From Anastrepha obliqua (Eukaryota; Arthropoda; Insecta; Diptera; Tephritidae), in NCBI RefSeq assembly GCF_027943255.1, contig NC_072895.1:34694001-34758000 (forward strand): DNA of 64,000 bases, given 5' to 3'. A program made the translations under genes and the position numbers. This document shows, in pieces, positions 43,731-54,950 of the stretch. The notes beneath the pieces are model-generated. The model had not been told where the DNA came from and made no database searches. It was given only the letters and a program-made list of their open reading frames with translations. How positions within the stretch are numbered: the stretch's first letter is position 1; each line of letters opens with the position of its first letter.

Positions 43731-44785
43731 ACCCAAAATGCAGCAACCTCCACTTAGTGGGTTCTGTGCCACAAAAATATTTATGTACTCGTATTTTCGC
43801 AATAAAAAGTAGGCAAAAAGATGCACAATCAATAACGTTTTATTATTATAATATTTTATAGTGTACAGGTGCTTAACCTTGGATAAATTTATGTCTAATT
43901 AATTTATAGTCCTTATTTTTGGTATGAAATGTGCTCCGGAATGTATGCATAGAAAAAAAAAATATCCTGAAAAAATTAAATTTTTCAGAATATCAATTTC
44001 AATATTTGAGGCCTCTGCTGGCGACAGAAGATGTCGTTCGATTGGGCTGAAATTTGGCCCACGCTTTATTAGTCAAACAGTGCAACTTTTCCGCACTATT
44101 AAACTTCGATCCTAAAAAAAATTTTTTTTCGGCCCACTCTACTAACCTAACGCTCGAAAAGGTATCATAGAATGATACGTAGGCAACAGCAATAGATGAC
44201 AGAGTGTAAGTAATTAAATAATTCGTATAACTCTAAATAAATCGATAGCAAAACTTTAAATGTGTTTTTCTCAAAACTATGTTTTTTGAACTGCTGATTA
44301 ATGTAACTTAAAAACCGCTTGGTAGATTTTAATAAAATTGATACTGCTTTTGAAAAACATACAAAACTCGTGCCTGATCGAAGGATTTTTTTTTCAAAAT
44401 TTCTAGTTTTTTTAACAATTAATTGTCGGTTTTTTTCTCGAAAATCTGAAAAATATTTCCTGAGGCCGCCATATTTGTTAATTTTGGCACGATCAGACAC
44501 AGATTATCTATTAATAAAACTATTGTAATTTCTCTTGCCCAATTGATTTTAGATGAATCTCCAACGGCTTTTAATGATCACCGCAAAAGACTTCTGGAGA
44601 AACGGGCTCCACACAAACAGCGATAAATTTTACAATAATAAATTTTTTTGAAATTTTGCTAAAGTCAAGTCAAAGCATGATGTATTAATGCTATGTTTTT
44701 ATTTTTGTAAAATAAAGCCATTGACTAGCAAAAAGAAATTATTGAAAGTCATCATTTTTTCGGTCCTCTGACTACACCTAACCCC

Positions 44786-45300
44786 TTAAGCAAAAAAGAG
44801 AAGAACTTGAAATCTTGTATAAAAATCTCGATTGGCTCATGGGCAAAAGGTCCAAGTTATCAATATGCAGCAAATTCCTGCTGTACAAGCAAATGCTGAA
44901 ACCTGTATATGCATATGGAATACAACTTTGCGGTTGCTCAAGTTCCAGTCAGATAATGCAGATTCAAAAATTCCAGAATGAAGTTTTAAGACGCACCGTA
45001 AATGATCCTTGGTATATTCGCTATAACGACCTTGAACGCAATCTTGGCATCGAATCAGTCGCCAACACAATACAAAAGTATGCTAAGATACACAAACACA
45101 GACTTCGATAGCATATCAAGCTTCAGTACTGTCTGATCTAAGCAATTGTCTGATCTAAGCAATTGGAAGACAAGGCTTAAACGAAAGAAGCCCCATAAGC
45201 ACCTGGAGCAGAACACCCATAAAATTATTTGCTAGTCAAAACTCATCGCAATTGCTCGTTAGTTAAAACATGTTGCAATGCTGTTAAAAATAAAAAAATA
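44786..45300 (+). pseudogene. jockey-like LINE, 3' part of the split copy
   Basis: Continues the frame of 39680-39837: 'LYKNLDWLMGKRSKLSICSK', 'LLYKQMLKPVYAYGIQLCGC', 'IQKFQNEVLRRTVNDPWYIR', 'DLERNLGIESVANTIQKYAK', 'KHRLR' then a stop at 45112. The 3' end is marked by an A-rich run around 45290. Confidence 0.88.
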
Positions 45301-45304
45301 TTAA

Positions 45305-45595
45305 TTGGTCTAGACCCGACGGCAAAAAAAGTGGCAAGAATTTCGATATTCATTGAAAACAAAAAAAAACTGAGCTAAAGTATAAATTTACTGAACAATG
45401 AATTGCGGCATTAACAGATTTGGCATAAGAACCGTTATTTTCATTCAGCATATGCTTGTTGTGTTAGATAATTATCCACACAACAAAAACGAAAAAACAA
45501 TTTCTGATGTATTGGAAGTGCATTTTAAAGACAAAACTAATTAATTTGCCCAGTCAGTTGTTGAATTAGAGTTGCGTATAAAAAATTTATGTAAG
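45305..45595. other. Unassigned stretch
   Basis: No recognised feature. The last 30 bp resemble the 5' flank of the next mariner. Confidence 0.4.
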
Positions 45596-45599
45596 TTTA

Positions 45600-46640
45600 A
45601 AAATTAATTTGAATTTGTAACAATTTATTTGTATTAAATTTTGCGTTAAAAATGGATTCAATGGTGCGAAAACCTTAGAAATTTTGGAAAGCTCTTGCAG
45701 TAAAGATACTCTAAAAAAAACCGCCGTTTACGAGTGGCATGAATGCTTCAGAAGAAGTCATGAGTTCACCGAGGATAACGAACGTAGTTGCATGCCGTCG
45801 ACATCGAAAACTGACAAAAACATCGATAAATCAATAAAGTGAAAGAAAGTTGATCAATAATCGCAAATTAACATTAGAGAACTGGCAGAGGACTTGAACA
45901 TTGCTTATGAATCCGCTCAAAACATTGTACATAATATAGTTAATGGTTTTGGCTTGCGCCGCGTTGCTGCAAAGCTGGTCCCAATGAAAGTTGGACCTGA
46001 ATTTCATGCAAAAAATCAACCGTGTTGATACGCCGATGATTTTCAAAGCTGGATCCGGACCCACATTCATCAAACGCATCATTATTGAAGACGAGACGTA
46101 GACGACGTGGGTTTGGGAATACAATACGGAATCCAAACATCGGACTAGTGAGTGGAGAGTTCCGAGTGAACCAAGACTAAAAAACCACAGCGTTTTGAGT
46201 AAAAAAAAGCGATGTTCATGGTTTTTATGGATTCAACGGCATTGTACACCACGGAGAAACTCATACAGTTAATAAGGACTATTATTTGGGCGTTATGAGG
46301 AGTTTACAACAGACAATTCTCCAAAAAACAAATAATTTGTGGGAAATCTACTCGTGGTTTTTCCATTCTGATAACGCACCGTCGCACAGTGCCATCATTA
46401 TCCGTAAAATGTTTAACCAAGAACGAAACGAATGTCAAAATCGAATTCGCCTGATATGGATCCTTGCAAGTTTTTCTGTTTAATCGAGCTAAAGGCATTT
46501 TAGCAGCCGAAAGAAAGTAATGAAAAAATCGAGGACGGTTCTGATGGCTAAACCGAACACTTCCAGAAAAGTTTCGAGAGCTGAATCAAACGCTGGCAGA
46601 AGTACGTCACAGTGGATGGGGAGTTCTTTGAGCAATAATC
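45600..46640 (+). pseudogene. mariner transposase, near full length but degenerate
   Basis: In shifting frames: 'TLKKTAVYEWHECFRRSHEF', 'RKLTIRELAEDLNIAYES', 'VDLHEIQV'-type remnants, 'TFIKRIIIEDETWTTWVWEY' (first Asp region, ED in place of GD), 'FFHSDNAPSHSAIIIRKMF' (second Asp) and 'GELNQTLAEVRHSGWGVL'. The third block around 46440-46480 is lost (reading 'QNRIRLIWILASF' where NQPPYSPDLAPC is expected). Multiple stops. Confidence 0.8.
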
Positions 46641-46644
46641 TTGT

Positions 46645-46990
46645 ATTTTGAATTTTCTGAATATATTTTGATTAAGTTGGTATTGTAGTGGGTCTATTTG
46701 CAATTATCTGCGATGGTTGGCTAGATTCTTAATTGATCTTAAAGATCTCCATTTCACTTGGACAAATATTTATAAGCGGTGAAATATATGGGAATTGTCT
46801 AGGGAATGACTTGCATATTTATTTGTTAGCTTTCTTATTTGTTCAAAATAATTTCTCCCAAAAATACCCAGATTCTTTGGATCACCCAAAATGTAATATA
46901 AAATTAGATAAGGTATTCTTTCGCTCTCGCATGTTTTTCAGAATTCCAATGCTCAAGATGCCGTTAGACGTGCCGATTTTTAGTCACAGT
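46645..46990. other. Unassigned stretch
   Basis: An open frame at 46733-47008 has no recognisable motif. Confidence 0.35.
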
Positions 46991-46994
46991 TTAC

Positions 46995-47545
46995 TAACAA
47001 ATCCTTGAAATCCAAAGGAGAATCTCCCTCGCCAACAAATGCTACTTTGAATTAAGTAGGAATGGAGAAGTAAAGTCCTCTCTCGACGAATCTAACTAAC
47101 ACTCTACAAGGCTCACATCATGCCCGTCCTAACGTATGGCGCAAAAGCGTGGACAATGAAAACATCCGATGAAGCGACGCTTGGAGAAAGATTCTTGAGA
47201 GAAAGATTCTGCGTAAGATTTTTGGATATTTGCACGTTGACAGCCGCGAATATCACAGGCGATGGACCGAAGAGCTGTATGAGCTTTACGACGCCATAGA
47301 TATAGTGCAGTGAATAAAGGTCCAGCGGCTAGGTTGGCTAGATCATGTCGACCGGTGGATACAAGCACTCCGGCTCTGAAAGAATTTCGATGCGGTACCA
47401 GCTGGTGGTAGCAGAGGAAGAAGAAGGCTTCCTCTACGTTAGTAAGATTAGGTGGAGAAAAACTTGGCTTCACAGAAAGAAACTCGACCAAAATCACGTA
47501 AGCGGTTATCGCACCAATCAAAAAGAAGAAGAAGTTTACTAATCA
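46995..47545 (+). pseudogene. LINE reverse transcriptase C-terminal remnant (second copy)
   Basis: Same family as 398-1125: 'RISLANKCYFELSR', 'KAHIMPVLTYGAKAWTMK'-like, 'ERFLRERFCVRFLDI', 'ELYELYDAIDIVQ', 'KVQRLGWLDHVDR' and the shared 3' end 'actcgaccaaaatcacgtaa', 'ggttatcgcaccaatcaaaa', then GAAGAAGAAG. Confidence 0.85.
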
Positions 47546-47629
47546 AACTTGATATAAATATTCTTTCTGCTTTACAAAACGATGTTAATTATATTTTTGA
47601 GTTATTTAATTTTTTGTTTGTTTTGGGGC

Positions 47630-49250
47630 TTAGAAATGGAATACCCAGCAGGCAAAAATCAACACCTGCTCTTCTTTGCTTTTCATCGAGGTCAAAAAGC
47701 TGCCGAAGCAGCCCGAAACATTTGCGACGTGTATGGGGAAGGTGTCATGAGCGAGTCTACAGCACGAAAATGGTTTGCATAGTTCGAAAATGGCGACTTT
47801 GACGTCAGTGACTCTTTCCTCAGCGGAATGCCTTCTGAGTTCGATGAAGAACGTCTCAAATCACTTTTGAAGGATAACGATCGCCAAACCAGTCATGAAT
47901 TGGCGGAAAAAATGAACTGTGATCATAAAGCGATTCTCAATCATCTTCATTCAATGGGATTTATAGAAAAATTGGGACCCTAAAGAAAGTCGCCTTCATG
48001 CTGAGAAGATCTCGCCTGCCATCGAGCAACAAGATATGTTTCAAGAATTTGTAGCGGTCTTAACCGCCAACCTTACAGAAGTGGTTCTTTTCGGAAAAGA
48101 GTTTCTAATAAAAGTTTGTATGAAAAATGTAAAATATCACGCATAGACTTTTTCTTAATGAAATCGTCAGTAAGATTTGTTAATAAACTGACATTCATAG
48201 AAAATGAACTGATAAACAAATATCTGTCAAAGGCAAGGGAAATATCATTACCTCTAACAGAAAAACATTTATCACCAATATATTTAAAAATACTAAAAAA
48301 TAATAATATGTTACATAAAAATAGTAAAGCAATATATTATCATAGGCGATACAATACTTACAACTTCAACGATGAAAATTTAGTTTATAACATTGATCAA
48401 TTTATAGTCAAATAAATTATAGAAGTTTATTATACGTTATCTCCTTTTTAAGCCCTTTTTGGGAGAATATAAATAAGTTTTAAAATTATGCCAAAGACAT
48501 TCCAAATAATAATCATAACCTATTGTAAAATCAAAAGAAAAATAAGTTTTAAACTCCTAGATAAATACAAATGTATGTTAGGATAATGGTAAATAATCTA
48601 ATTTTATCATAACTTTGTAAACGCCTATGTTAAAATGATTTTGGGCAATAAATGAAATGAATGAAATGAAGTGGGCATAAACAGCGCTTTTTGTACCGAA
48701 TCGTCACGGGAGATGAGAAATGATGCCTATTACATCAAAATGAAGCAAAAAAAGGAGTGGGTGGCTCCAGGAGGTACGCCAAAACCGAGAGTCAAGTCGG
48801 ATCTTCATCCAAAGAACATCATGATATGTGTTTGGTGGGACTGGAAGAGCATGGGGCACTGAAAATGCTTGAAAAGAATGTCACGGTCAACAAGAAGCTC
48901 TACATTGTCCAACTACACCGCGTGAATGAGGCTATTCGGCTAAAAAGGCCTGATCGACATGGCCAAACCATACTCCTTCACGACAACGCCAGGCCCCATG
49001 TTGCACAAGTCGTCAAAGCCGCACTCCAAGAGCTCGAATGGGTGGTCCTTCAGCATCCGCCGTATTCTCCGGACCTTGCAACCGACCGATTATCATCTTT
49101 TCCGCTCCCTGTCGAACTATATGAAGGGAGTTACCTTCGATAACAAAGAGGTCTTTAAAAACTGGCTCAACAACTTTTTTGACACCAGACAGGGTATTTT
49201 TGGCGAAACAGAAGAGGTTGTAAACAGCAACGGCGAATATAGGTATAATT
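47630..49250 (+). mobile_element. mariner split by a LINE-like insertion
   Basis: 5' part 47630-48033: 'EYPAGKNQHLLFFAFHRGQK', 'AAEAARNICDVYGEGVMSES', stop at 47780, 'SEFDEERLKSLLKDNDRQTS', 'ELAEKMNCDHKAILNHLHSM'. 3' part 48673-49250: 'IKMKQKKEWVAPGGTPKPRV', 'HPKNIMICVWWDWKSM', 'HGQTILLHDNARPHVAQVVK' (second Asp), 'VLQHPPYSPDLATDRLS' (third Asp region with a frameshift) and 'GVTFDNKEVFKNWLNNFFDT'. The part with the first catalytic Asp (about 48673-48720) is kept as 'FLYRIVTGDEK'-like sequence, though frame-shifted. Apart from the insertion it is among the better preserved mariners here. Confidence 0.88.
48034..48672 (+). mobile_element. LINE-like 3' end inserted in the mariner
   Basis: About 640 bp that interrupt the mariner frame between 'HRATR' and 'GHKQRFLYR'-type sequence. 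It has an open frame 48116-48415 of unknown identity ('MYEKCKISRIDFFLMKSSVR', 'YLSKAREISLPLTEKHLS') and ends in a GAAATGAATGAAATGAA repeat tail, as many non-LTR elements do. Family not recognised. Confidence 0.6.
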
Positions 49251-49254
49251 GACT

Positions 49255-52175
49255 AAAACTTATTGATATAATTATTGTTTTTTGTTTAAATAAAAGTCTT
49301 CAGTAAAAACGCTACGATCTTATTCCCCAACCCAATATTTTAAATTTTAATTAATATTATAATTTATAATTAAAGGTACTGGTTTGGTTTTTAGGTAAAA
49401 AGAATGAATACATGAGACACAATCGAATTTTTCTATAGTGAAAAGCTTAGCTGCAATTGCCTGTACGGAAAAGGAAAGAAATACACACTAATCATGTTCC
49501 GAAGCGCAAATGCTCGGAGCCAGTAGATTTCGCTGCTTGGTTTATTACTTCTGGGCATTTGAATATAAGCAAGCAGTAATCATTCTGCCATACAATTTCG
49601 CTAAGATGAAGTTTAGCAAAAGTTGCTACATTACTTAGTTTGCCTCCGATGAAATATATGTACATATTTTACTTGTTTATATACAAGCACACGTTTATAT
49701 ATAAGCATACGTGTGTACATACATACGTTTACGAACTTAAGTATCAACTTATATATGTACAAATGCAGATGGAGATATATATGTACATATGTATGTATGT
49801 GCAGCTCGATATTTATAGCGCTTGCTTAGCCGCGTCCGTTTGCAAATTCCGGCACACACACCCACACACACATAATTGTATAATTGTATGTGCATATGCA
49901 AATAAGTATGCATGTGTGTTTGGACGTTCATATAAATGTTATTATACATGCACACATTCATACCTACATAAATATCGAAAATCGTCTATTCATACCTTAT
50001 ACGAATATGTACAAATCACCCATTTTCACAAGTTTCTACCTATGCATGTATGTATGTATTTGCGTATGTATGACATATGTATGTATGTGTGTACGCCTGC
50101 ACAAGTCCATGTATATATACATACATATACTTGTAAATATGTATAATTGTTGTATATACTCGCAAATGTGCATACATACATACATACATAGGTGTGTATA
50201 TGTTATGTAAAAACTTTTCACAACTACATTTTCATTCATTATGGTTATTATCTCAAAGATATGTATCTGGTTACTACTACTTTTCAGTTGGGTGTAATTA
50301 AACAAAAAAAAAGCTGCCATGGGAAAAATGTAAATATTACTTGTAATTTGTTAGCAGATGATGTGGTTGTTCGTGATCATATGAGGGTTCCATTTTACTA
50401 CGTCTTGCGCACTACAGAAGGGACGGTGGCGTTTGCGGTGCTAGTGTTGGTGGTGACGGTGACGGTGACGGTGCTGGTGCTCGTTGTGGTTGTTGTGTTA
50501 TTAGAAGCGCAAGCGGTGACTCTGCCACAAACTTTAGTTTTGACTCGAACAACTGCCAAGTGGTAGACTTGAAGCGACTCGAAGGGGGCGATTATAGTTG
50601 GCGGTCTGGTAAGTGTGACTGTGACTGTGACTGTGAAGGTGGCAGCCGCGACAACGTCAGCGGCAGCGGCAACTTTATGTATTCGCACTGCTATTTGTTT
50701 GTATGTTTGTGCATGTGATTGGGCCAGAAACATTTTGTTTAATGCAGCATTATTCCGTTAGGTTTCCCTCGCTATTCACTGTCTCCTCTGCTAATGACGC
50801 TGCTGCTGCTGCTGCTGCTGCGTTTCTGTTGCTCTGGCCGTTGCTGTTGATGATGGCTATGTTGGTAGTGGCAACAAGTGTCTTCGATACCCGTACTAAA
50901 CGTTGCACTCTTAATGACGGTCGACGTGTTTTCATAGCATTTACTCTACAACGTTTGAATATTTGCAAGGCATTACCCTAAAGAGGCGACGTGCTCTAGT
51001 TTGAATGCAATTTCGTTCCATTTGTTGCCCTCAGCATATTGAAACAACTAAAGTACGGGAACGGATATATATTTGTATGTACATACATATGTATATGAAC
51101 TTGGTACGCTGTAAATAATTCTGACCGAACTTAGTGCTCGCCTTTACTTATCCACGAACGAATTTTACATATACACATACATACACACGTATTTTAGTAC
51201 TGTCGAAATCACTGCTTTGCTAGAGGTATGAATGGGCACAATATAATTTTTACACACACTCGACATACATACAAACATACTATGTATGTACAAGTATGTA
51301 TATATTTACACTATAAATACATAAATTGTTAGCACTTTTTTGAACGCGAATGCACCTTTGATGGATCTTTAATATTTTCTTACAGATTTCCAATAGCATA
51401 TGTATACGAATACATACATACATAACATATATATATATATATATATACACACTTATATGCACACCCATTACTTAGATACGTTTTTCACACAAAATGTGGT
51501 CATTTCACCATCATTATTTAATTTCATTTTTTTTTTTTTTTCGAAATTGATTTAAAAAATTGTAATTTAATTTAAATATTAAATTAATATTTATTATTAT
51601 TGTTTTTATTTTTTTTTTTATTTTTTAAATAATATTAAAATTACTAGCTTTTAGTTCCTATTTATATTATTATATTTGACTGTTTAACCCGCACGCACGC
51701 ACACCTTTCTCATTTGTCTAACATTAATGCCAAACTTTAAATTGGGAAACGACAGAATCACCATAATTCGCTCATTTATTCAATTGTTTCATCATCCAAG
51801 AAAAAACTTGGAACCATAACCTCTGCTTTTATGCTGAGTAAAGAACTCATGGCGATATTTATTAACAATTAGGTAGCGTGTTTTTTCTTGGGTTAATCAG
51901 CTCAGTTTCACGATTAACGCCCACTGGAACAATCCGAATATTTTTTACTGATGTTGGCAGCGCTGATATAAAACTTCTATTTGGTAGTACGAAGAAGAAG
52001 AAACATAAGCCATTTTTTGCATTCTTTCACGAGAATTATTGTCAAAGAAGATTCGGACGTTGATTTCATTTCAAGGAAAACACAAAGTTGAACTCAATCG
52101 TTAAAATAATTTCTTGTGGATGTATTCTATACAACATTTGCTGTTTGCAACATGACGGCATTGAGGATGCAACAT
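49255..52175. other. Long non-coding stretch, microsatellite- and triplet-rich
   Basis: CATA/TATG tracts at 49660-50210 and 51065-51470 create many spurious open frames. 50400-50700 is rich in GGTGAC and GTGACT units, and 50800-50822 is a (GCT)7-8 run. The style resembles promoter-proximal or intronic DNA of a fly developmental gene, but no exon can be defined. 51520-51640 is very T/A-rich. Confidence 0.4.
50799..50822. repeat. (GCT)n trinucleotide repeat
   Basis: Seven to eight GCT units in a row; would read Ala or Leu on the plus strand and Ala or Gln/Ser on the minus strand if ever translated. Confidence 0.9.
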
Positions 52176-52926
52176 TAAAGGGTAGCATACGTCTAGAATT
52201 TTCAAAAAATCGATTTTTTTAATTACAAATTATTATTCTTTATAGTTTTTGGCGTATTTCTGTGGGTGTCGATTGTAAAAATTCCCCATAGAAACAAAGT
52301 TATGGTAGAAAATGCAACTGCCCGACGAGAGTTTAATGCGCACAGGTAGCTGTCCCTCATTTGAGGCAGCGAATTGCACTTGAAAGTCTAAACTGGTTTT
52401 TCTCGAAACTAATTTTTCCGACAAATGATAACTCATAAAGTTTTTAATTTTTTTTTCCTTTTTTTTTAATATTCGAAACTGTTTTCTCTATAGTTGTCGA
52501 GCCGGAATTTTGATATTTTTATAAAAAAATTTAATAAACATAATTAAAGTGTGACATTTATGTCGTAAAACGTATACTTTTTTTTTTAAATGCCACAAAT
52601 TGCAAAATTTGTCGAAAATCAAAAATATGGCTCGAAAACTATGACTGCAATTTTTTTGTACAAGAATTTTTTTACTCTTTACGGATCCATTAACATTTCA
52701 AGGAGAAATGATGCAGACCGTGGAGCAACTTTTTTTCATTGTACTTTAGGTCACGTGATTTTTTATATACTAATTTTTGTAAAGAAAAATTTAAATAATT
52801 TGTTTTTATAAAGTTTAAATACTAATAAGCAATGTGTACAATTTTTTTATATTTATTTATATTGTTATGCCTTCTAAAAACAGTTTTTCTTTTTGCGCAT
52901 TTTTGACGCGCTGGACGTATGTAACG
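52176..52926. mobile_element. Candidate MITE with GGTAGCATACGTCTAG-type ends
   Basis: The left boundary TTAAAGGGTAGCATACGTCTAG (52174 on) and the right boundary CTGGACGTATGTAAC (reverse complement GTTACATACGTCCAG) form an imperfect inverted repeat of about 15 bp. Interior is non-coding. A matching TTAA on the right side is not seen. Confidence 0.4.
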
Positions 52927-53039
52927 TCTTATCCTTATCTTATCTTGGGCACAGATTTATTTGAGAAAAAATGTGTTGTCTGCTTGGAGTAGTAAGTAAA
53001 ATCAAAACATTTTACGTAAGAATTCACAAACATCAGTAA

Positions 53040-53985
53040 ATGCCTGATCAGGCAGGCCACAAGAAACACATCTAGGCCCACTTCTCTTTTTATTATTTAT
53101 CAATGATCTGTCCAAACAATTTAGAACCCCAGAATGCCTTATGTATGCAGATGATGTGAAGCTATTTTTTGGGACTCACAATAGCACCGATTGCATTGAT
53201 CTCCAATCTCGTATAGACAATTTCATTGATTGGTGTTCCTTACATAATTAATAAATGTCGCTATACTTCGTACGCGAAAGTTTTTAATGTTGATCCAACA
53301 GCTTACTACATCTCGAGCTCTCGGTGTTTATTTTGACTCCAAGCTCAACTTCACCATCCACATAACCTTTATTCCTTCTAAATCGTTCGCAATGTTAGCC
53401 TTTATTCGTCGAAATAGTTCTTCGTTTTTGATCCCTATACTCTCAAACTGTTGTACTCGCCCTTAGTTCGGTCTACGCTGTATTCGTTTGGAGACCGTTT
53501 CATACAGTCTATGTTAATAGATTTGAGTCTGTTCAGAGAGCTTTTGTGCGTTTTGCTTTGCACTCGATGAAATTCGTTGATCCCATTCCGTCTTATTGGT
53601 CTCGTTGCTTATTAATAAATCGAATGTCCTTAGAGTCTAGGCGTGTTCTGTTATCGATGTGTTTTGTCTTCGATATTTGTACGACCTCAATAGATTGTCC
53701 GTATCTGCTCAATAAAATTAATTTTAATATTCCCTCACGCATCTTCCGTTGTAATGAACTGGTTTTTGTGGGTATTGCTAAAACTGTTTATGGAATGAGT
53801 GCTCCTTTTAGAAGGACGCTGCTCAATTTAATGCTTATTATTCTTCCTTAGTCTTTGATTTCTCTTACTCTAAGTTTACTTTTAAGAAGTTACTTATGAG
53901 ACTCTTGTCATAAGGTCTTAATTTGTATCTACCTATGTAATAGTCTGTAAGCCTCATGTTTGTTGATTAAATAAATAAATAAATA
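53040..53985 (+). pseudogene. jockey-like LINE reverse transcriptase remnant with (AAAT)n tail
   Basis: 'GPLLFLLFINDLSKQFRTPE', 'CLMYADDVKLFF' (catalytic YADD near 53155), 'DLQSRIDNFIDWCSLHN', frame breaks, then the intact 53546-53851 frame 'RFALHSMKFVDPIPSYWSRC' and 'LLNKINFNIPSRIFR'. The 3' end is (AAAT)n at 53966-53986, a typical LINE tail. Confidence 0.9.
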
Positions 53986-54520
53986 ATCTATGCTTGAATG
54001 GTGATAAGTACTGTGTCGTGATTTTTGCTAAAAAATCGAAAACAATAATTTTTGATTGTGCACTAAATGGTCATAAGTTGTGTCACAATAACACAATCCA
54101 GGAACTGGGCTTAACTTCTGATTCAAAAATTATATTTTCCAGCCTTCAAGATTTCTGTTTCATACGTAGGAGTACTGTTGACTTATTGATCCGTTAACCC
54201 TCAAAACGCAGTATCTATGCTTAGTGTGAAGTCACTTGGATTACCGTTGCATAATCTGGAATCCGGGTTATCAACTATGCACTAATAAAATTGAAAAAGT
54301 TCAAAGAATTTTTACAAAAATTACTTTGCGTACTTTATCATGGCTGAATGGTCTCCCAAACTATTTTGGTAGACGTAAATTAGTTGGCTTGCAGGGCATG
54401 GAAGAGAGAATAACATATTTTCAATGTTATTTGTATATAACCTTTTAAATTCTAATATTAACTGTTCTCAAATTGCTGATCTATCGGTTTGGAAGGACTC
54501 AGAAAGTCCTTTGGACTCCT
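53986..54520 (+). pseudogene. Second LINE fragment following the (AAAT)n tail
   Basis: 'KYCVVIFAKKSKTIIFDCAL' and 'HNNTIQELGLTSDSKIIFSS', then 'YRCIIWNPGYQLCTNKIEKV' and 'NYFGRRKLVGLQGMEERI'. A different family or copy from the preceding LINE. Confidence 0.75.
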
Positions 54521-54539
54521 CGCCATTCAATTTCCCAAC

Positions 54540-54950
54540 TCATAGCTGTATTTATCGGTCACAGGACGATCGGCACACACGTGGAAAAGCTAGGGTTAAC
54601 ATTTAACCCTCATTGTAGAAGCTGTGGGGACCTTTCAGAGAAGCAGACTGTTGAGCACTTTCTCCGTAAATGTCCGAGGTTGGCAGCTAGACGATTAAGG
54701 TCACTGAGTGCTCTTTTCTTCGACAGCCTGGGGCAGTGCGCCAACCTAAATCTCATCAGTCTTCTCCTTTATATTAACAGCTCTGGCTGGCTGTAGATAT
54801 CTGCCTATTGGAGGTCTCATAATGGTATCAAAACGGCACTTCAGTACTACATGAGGAGAGCCAGACTGACACTTCAACCATTTCACCTACCTACCAACCC
54901 TCCCAACAGCGATCCCCAAGCATTTTGCATACCTGCAGGATCGGGAAGAC
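54540..54950 (+). pseudogene. LINE 3' tail (Cys-rich) related to 14850-15545
   Basis: 'HRTIGTHVEKLGLTFNPHCR', 'EKQTVEHFLRKCPRLAARRL', 'LISLLLYINSSGWL' matches the copy at 15220-15440 closely. It ends where a minus-strand LINE fragment begins. Confidence 0.8.

Larger units (their letters stand above)
42538..44142 (+). mobile_element. Third nested element with TAGAGTGGG ends
   Basis: The left boundary reads ATTAGAGTGGGTC (42538) and the right boundary GGCCCACTCTAC (44142), giving a 9 bp perfect inverted core TAGAGTGGG. Flanks are TAACC (42533-42537 and 44143-44147). If the element is taken from TAGAG, the flanking octamers CTAACCAT and CTAACCTA are an imperfect 8 bp duplication as expected for hAT elements. 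It contains one plus-strand protein-coding frame and an A/T-rich 3' part (43610-43730). Confidence 0.65.
39838..44785. mobile_element. TTAA-inserting element (GGGGTTA ends) hosting two further transposons
   Basis: The insertion starts GGGGTTATC and ends CTAACCCC, a 7 bp inverted repeat. It is flanked by TTAA at 39834-39837 and 44786-44789. Deleting it with one TTAA rejoins 'KWNEHI' to 'KQKREELEILYKNL' in frame, which fixes both borders. Without the two nested elements it would be about 0.85 kb with no coding capacity, so it is probably a non-autonomous element of a TTAA-targeting superfamily (piggyBac and Kolobok both use TTAA). Superfamily not determined. Confidence 0.8.

Noticed and set aside
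43587..43832. Phe/Tyr-rich frame on the minus strand
   Set aside because: Shadow of the A-rich tract at 43610-43730.
39838..44785. Treating 40013-44142 as a single two-gene transposon (Transib-like enzyme plus the 42.7 kb protein)
   Set aside because: Each gene has its own pair of inverted ends and its own flanking duplication (CGACG; TAACC or CTAACCNN), so two independent insertions explain it better.
49640..50320. Open frames rich in Tyr, Ile, His, Cys and Met on both strands
   Set aside because: Produced by TATG/CATA microsatellites; overlapping frames on both strands, with no codon bias or known motif.
50398..50981. Val/Thr-rich and Ala-rich frames
   Set aside because: Follow from GTGACG and GCT repeats; open on both strands at once and without start context or similarity.
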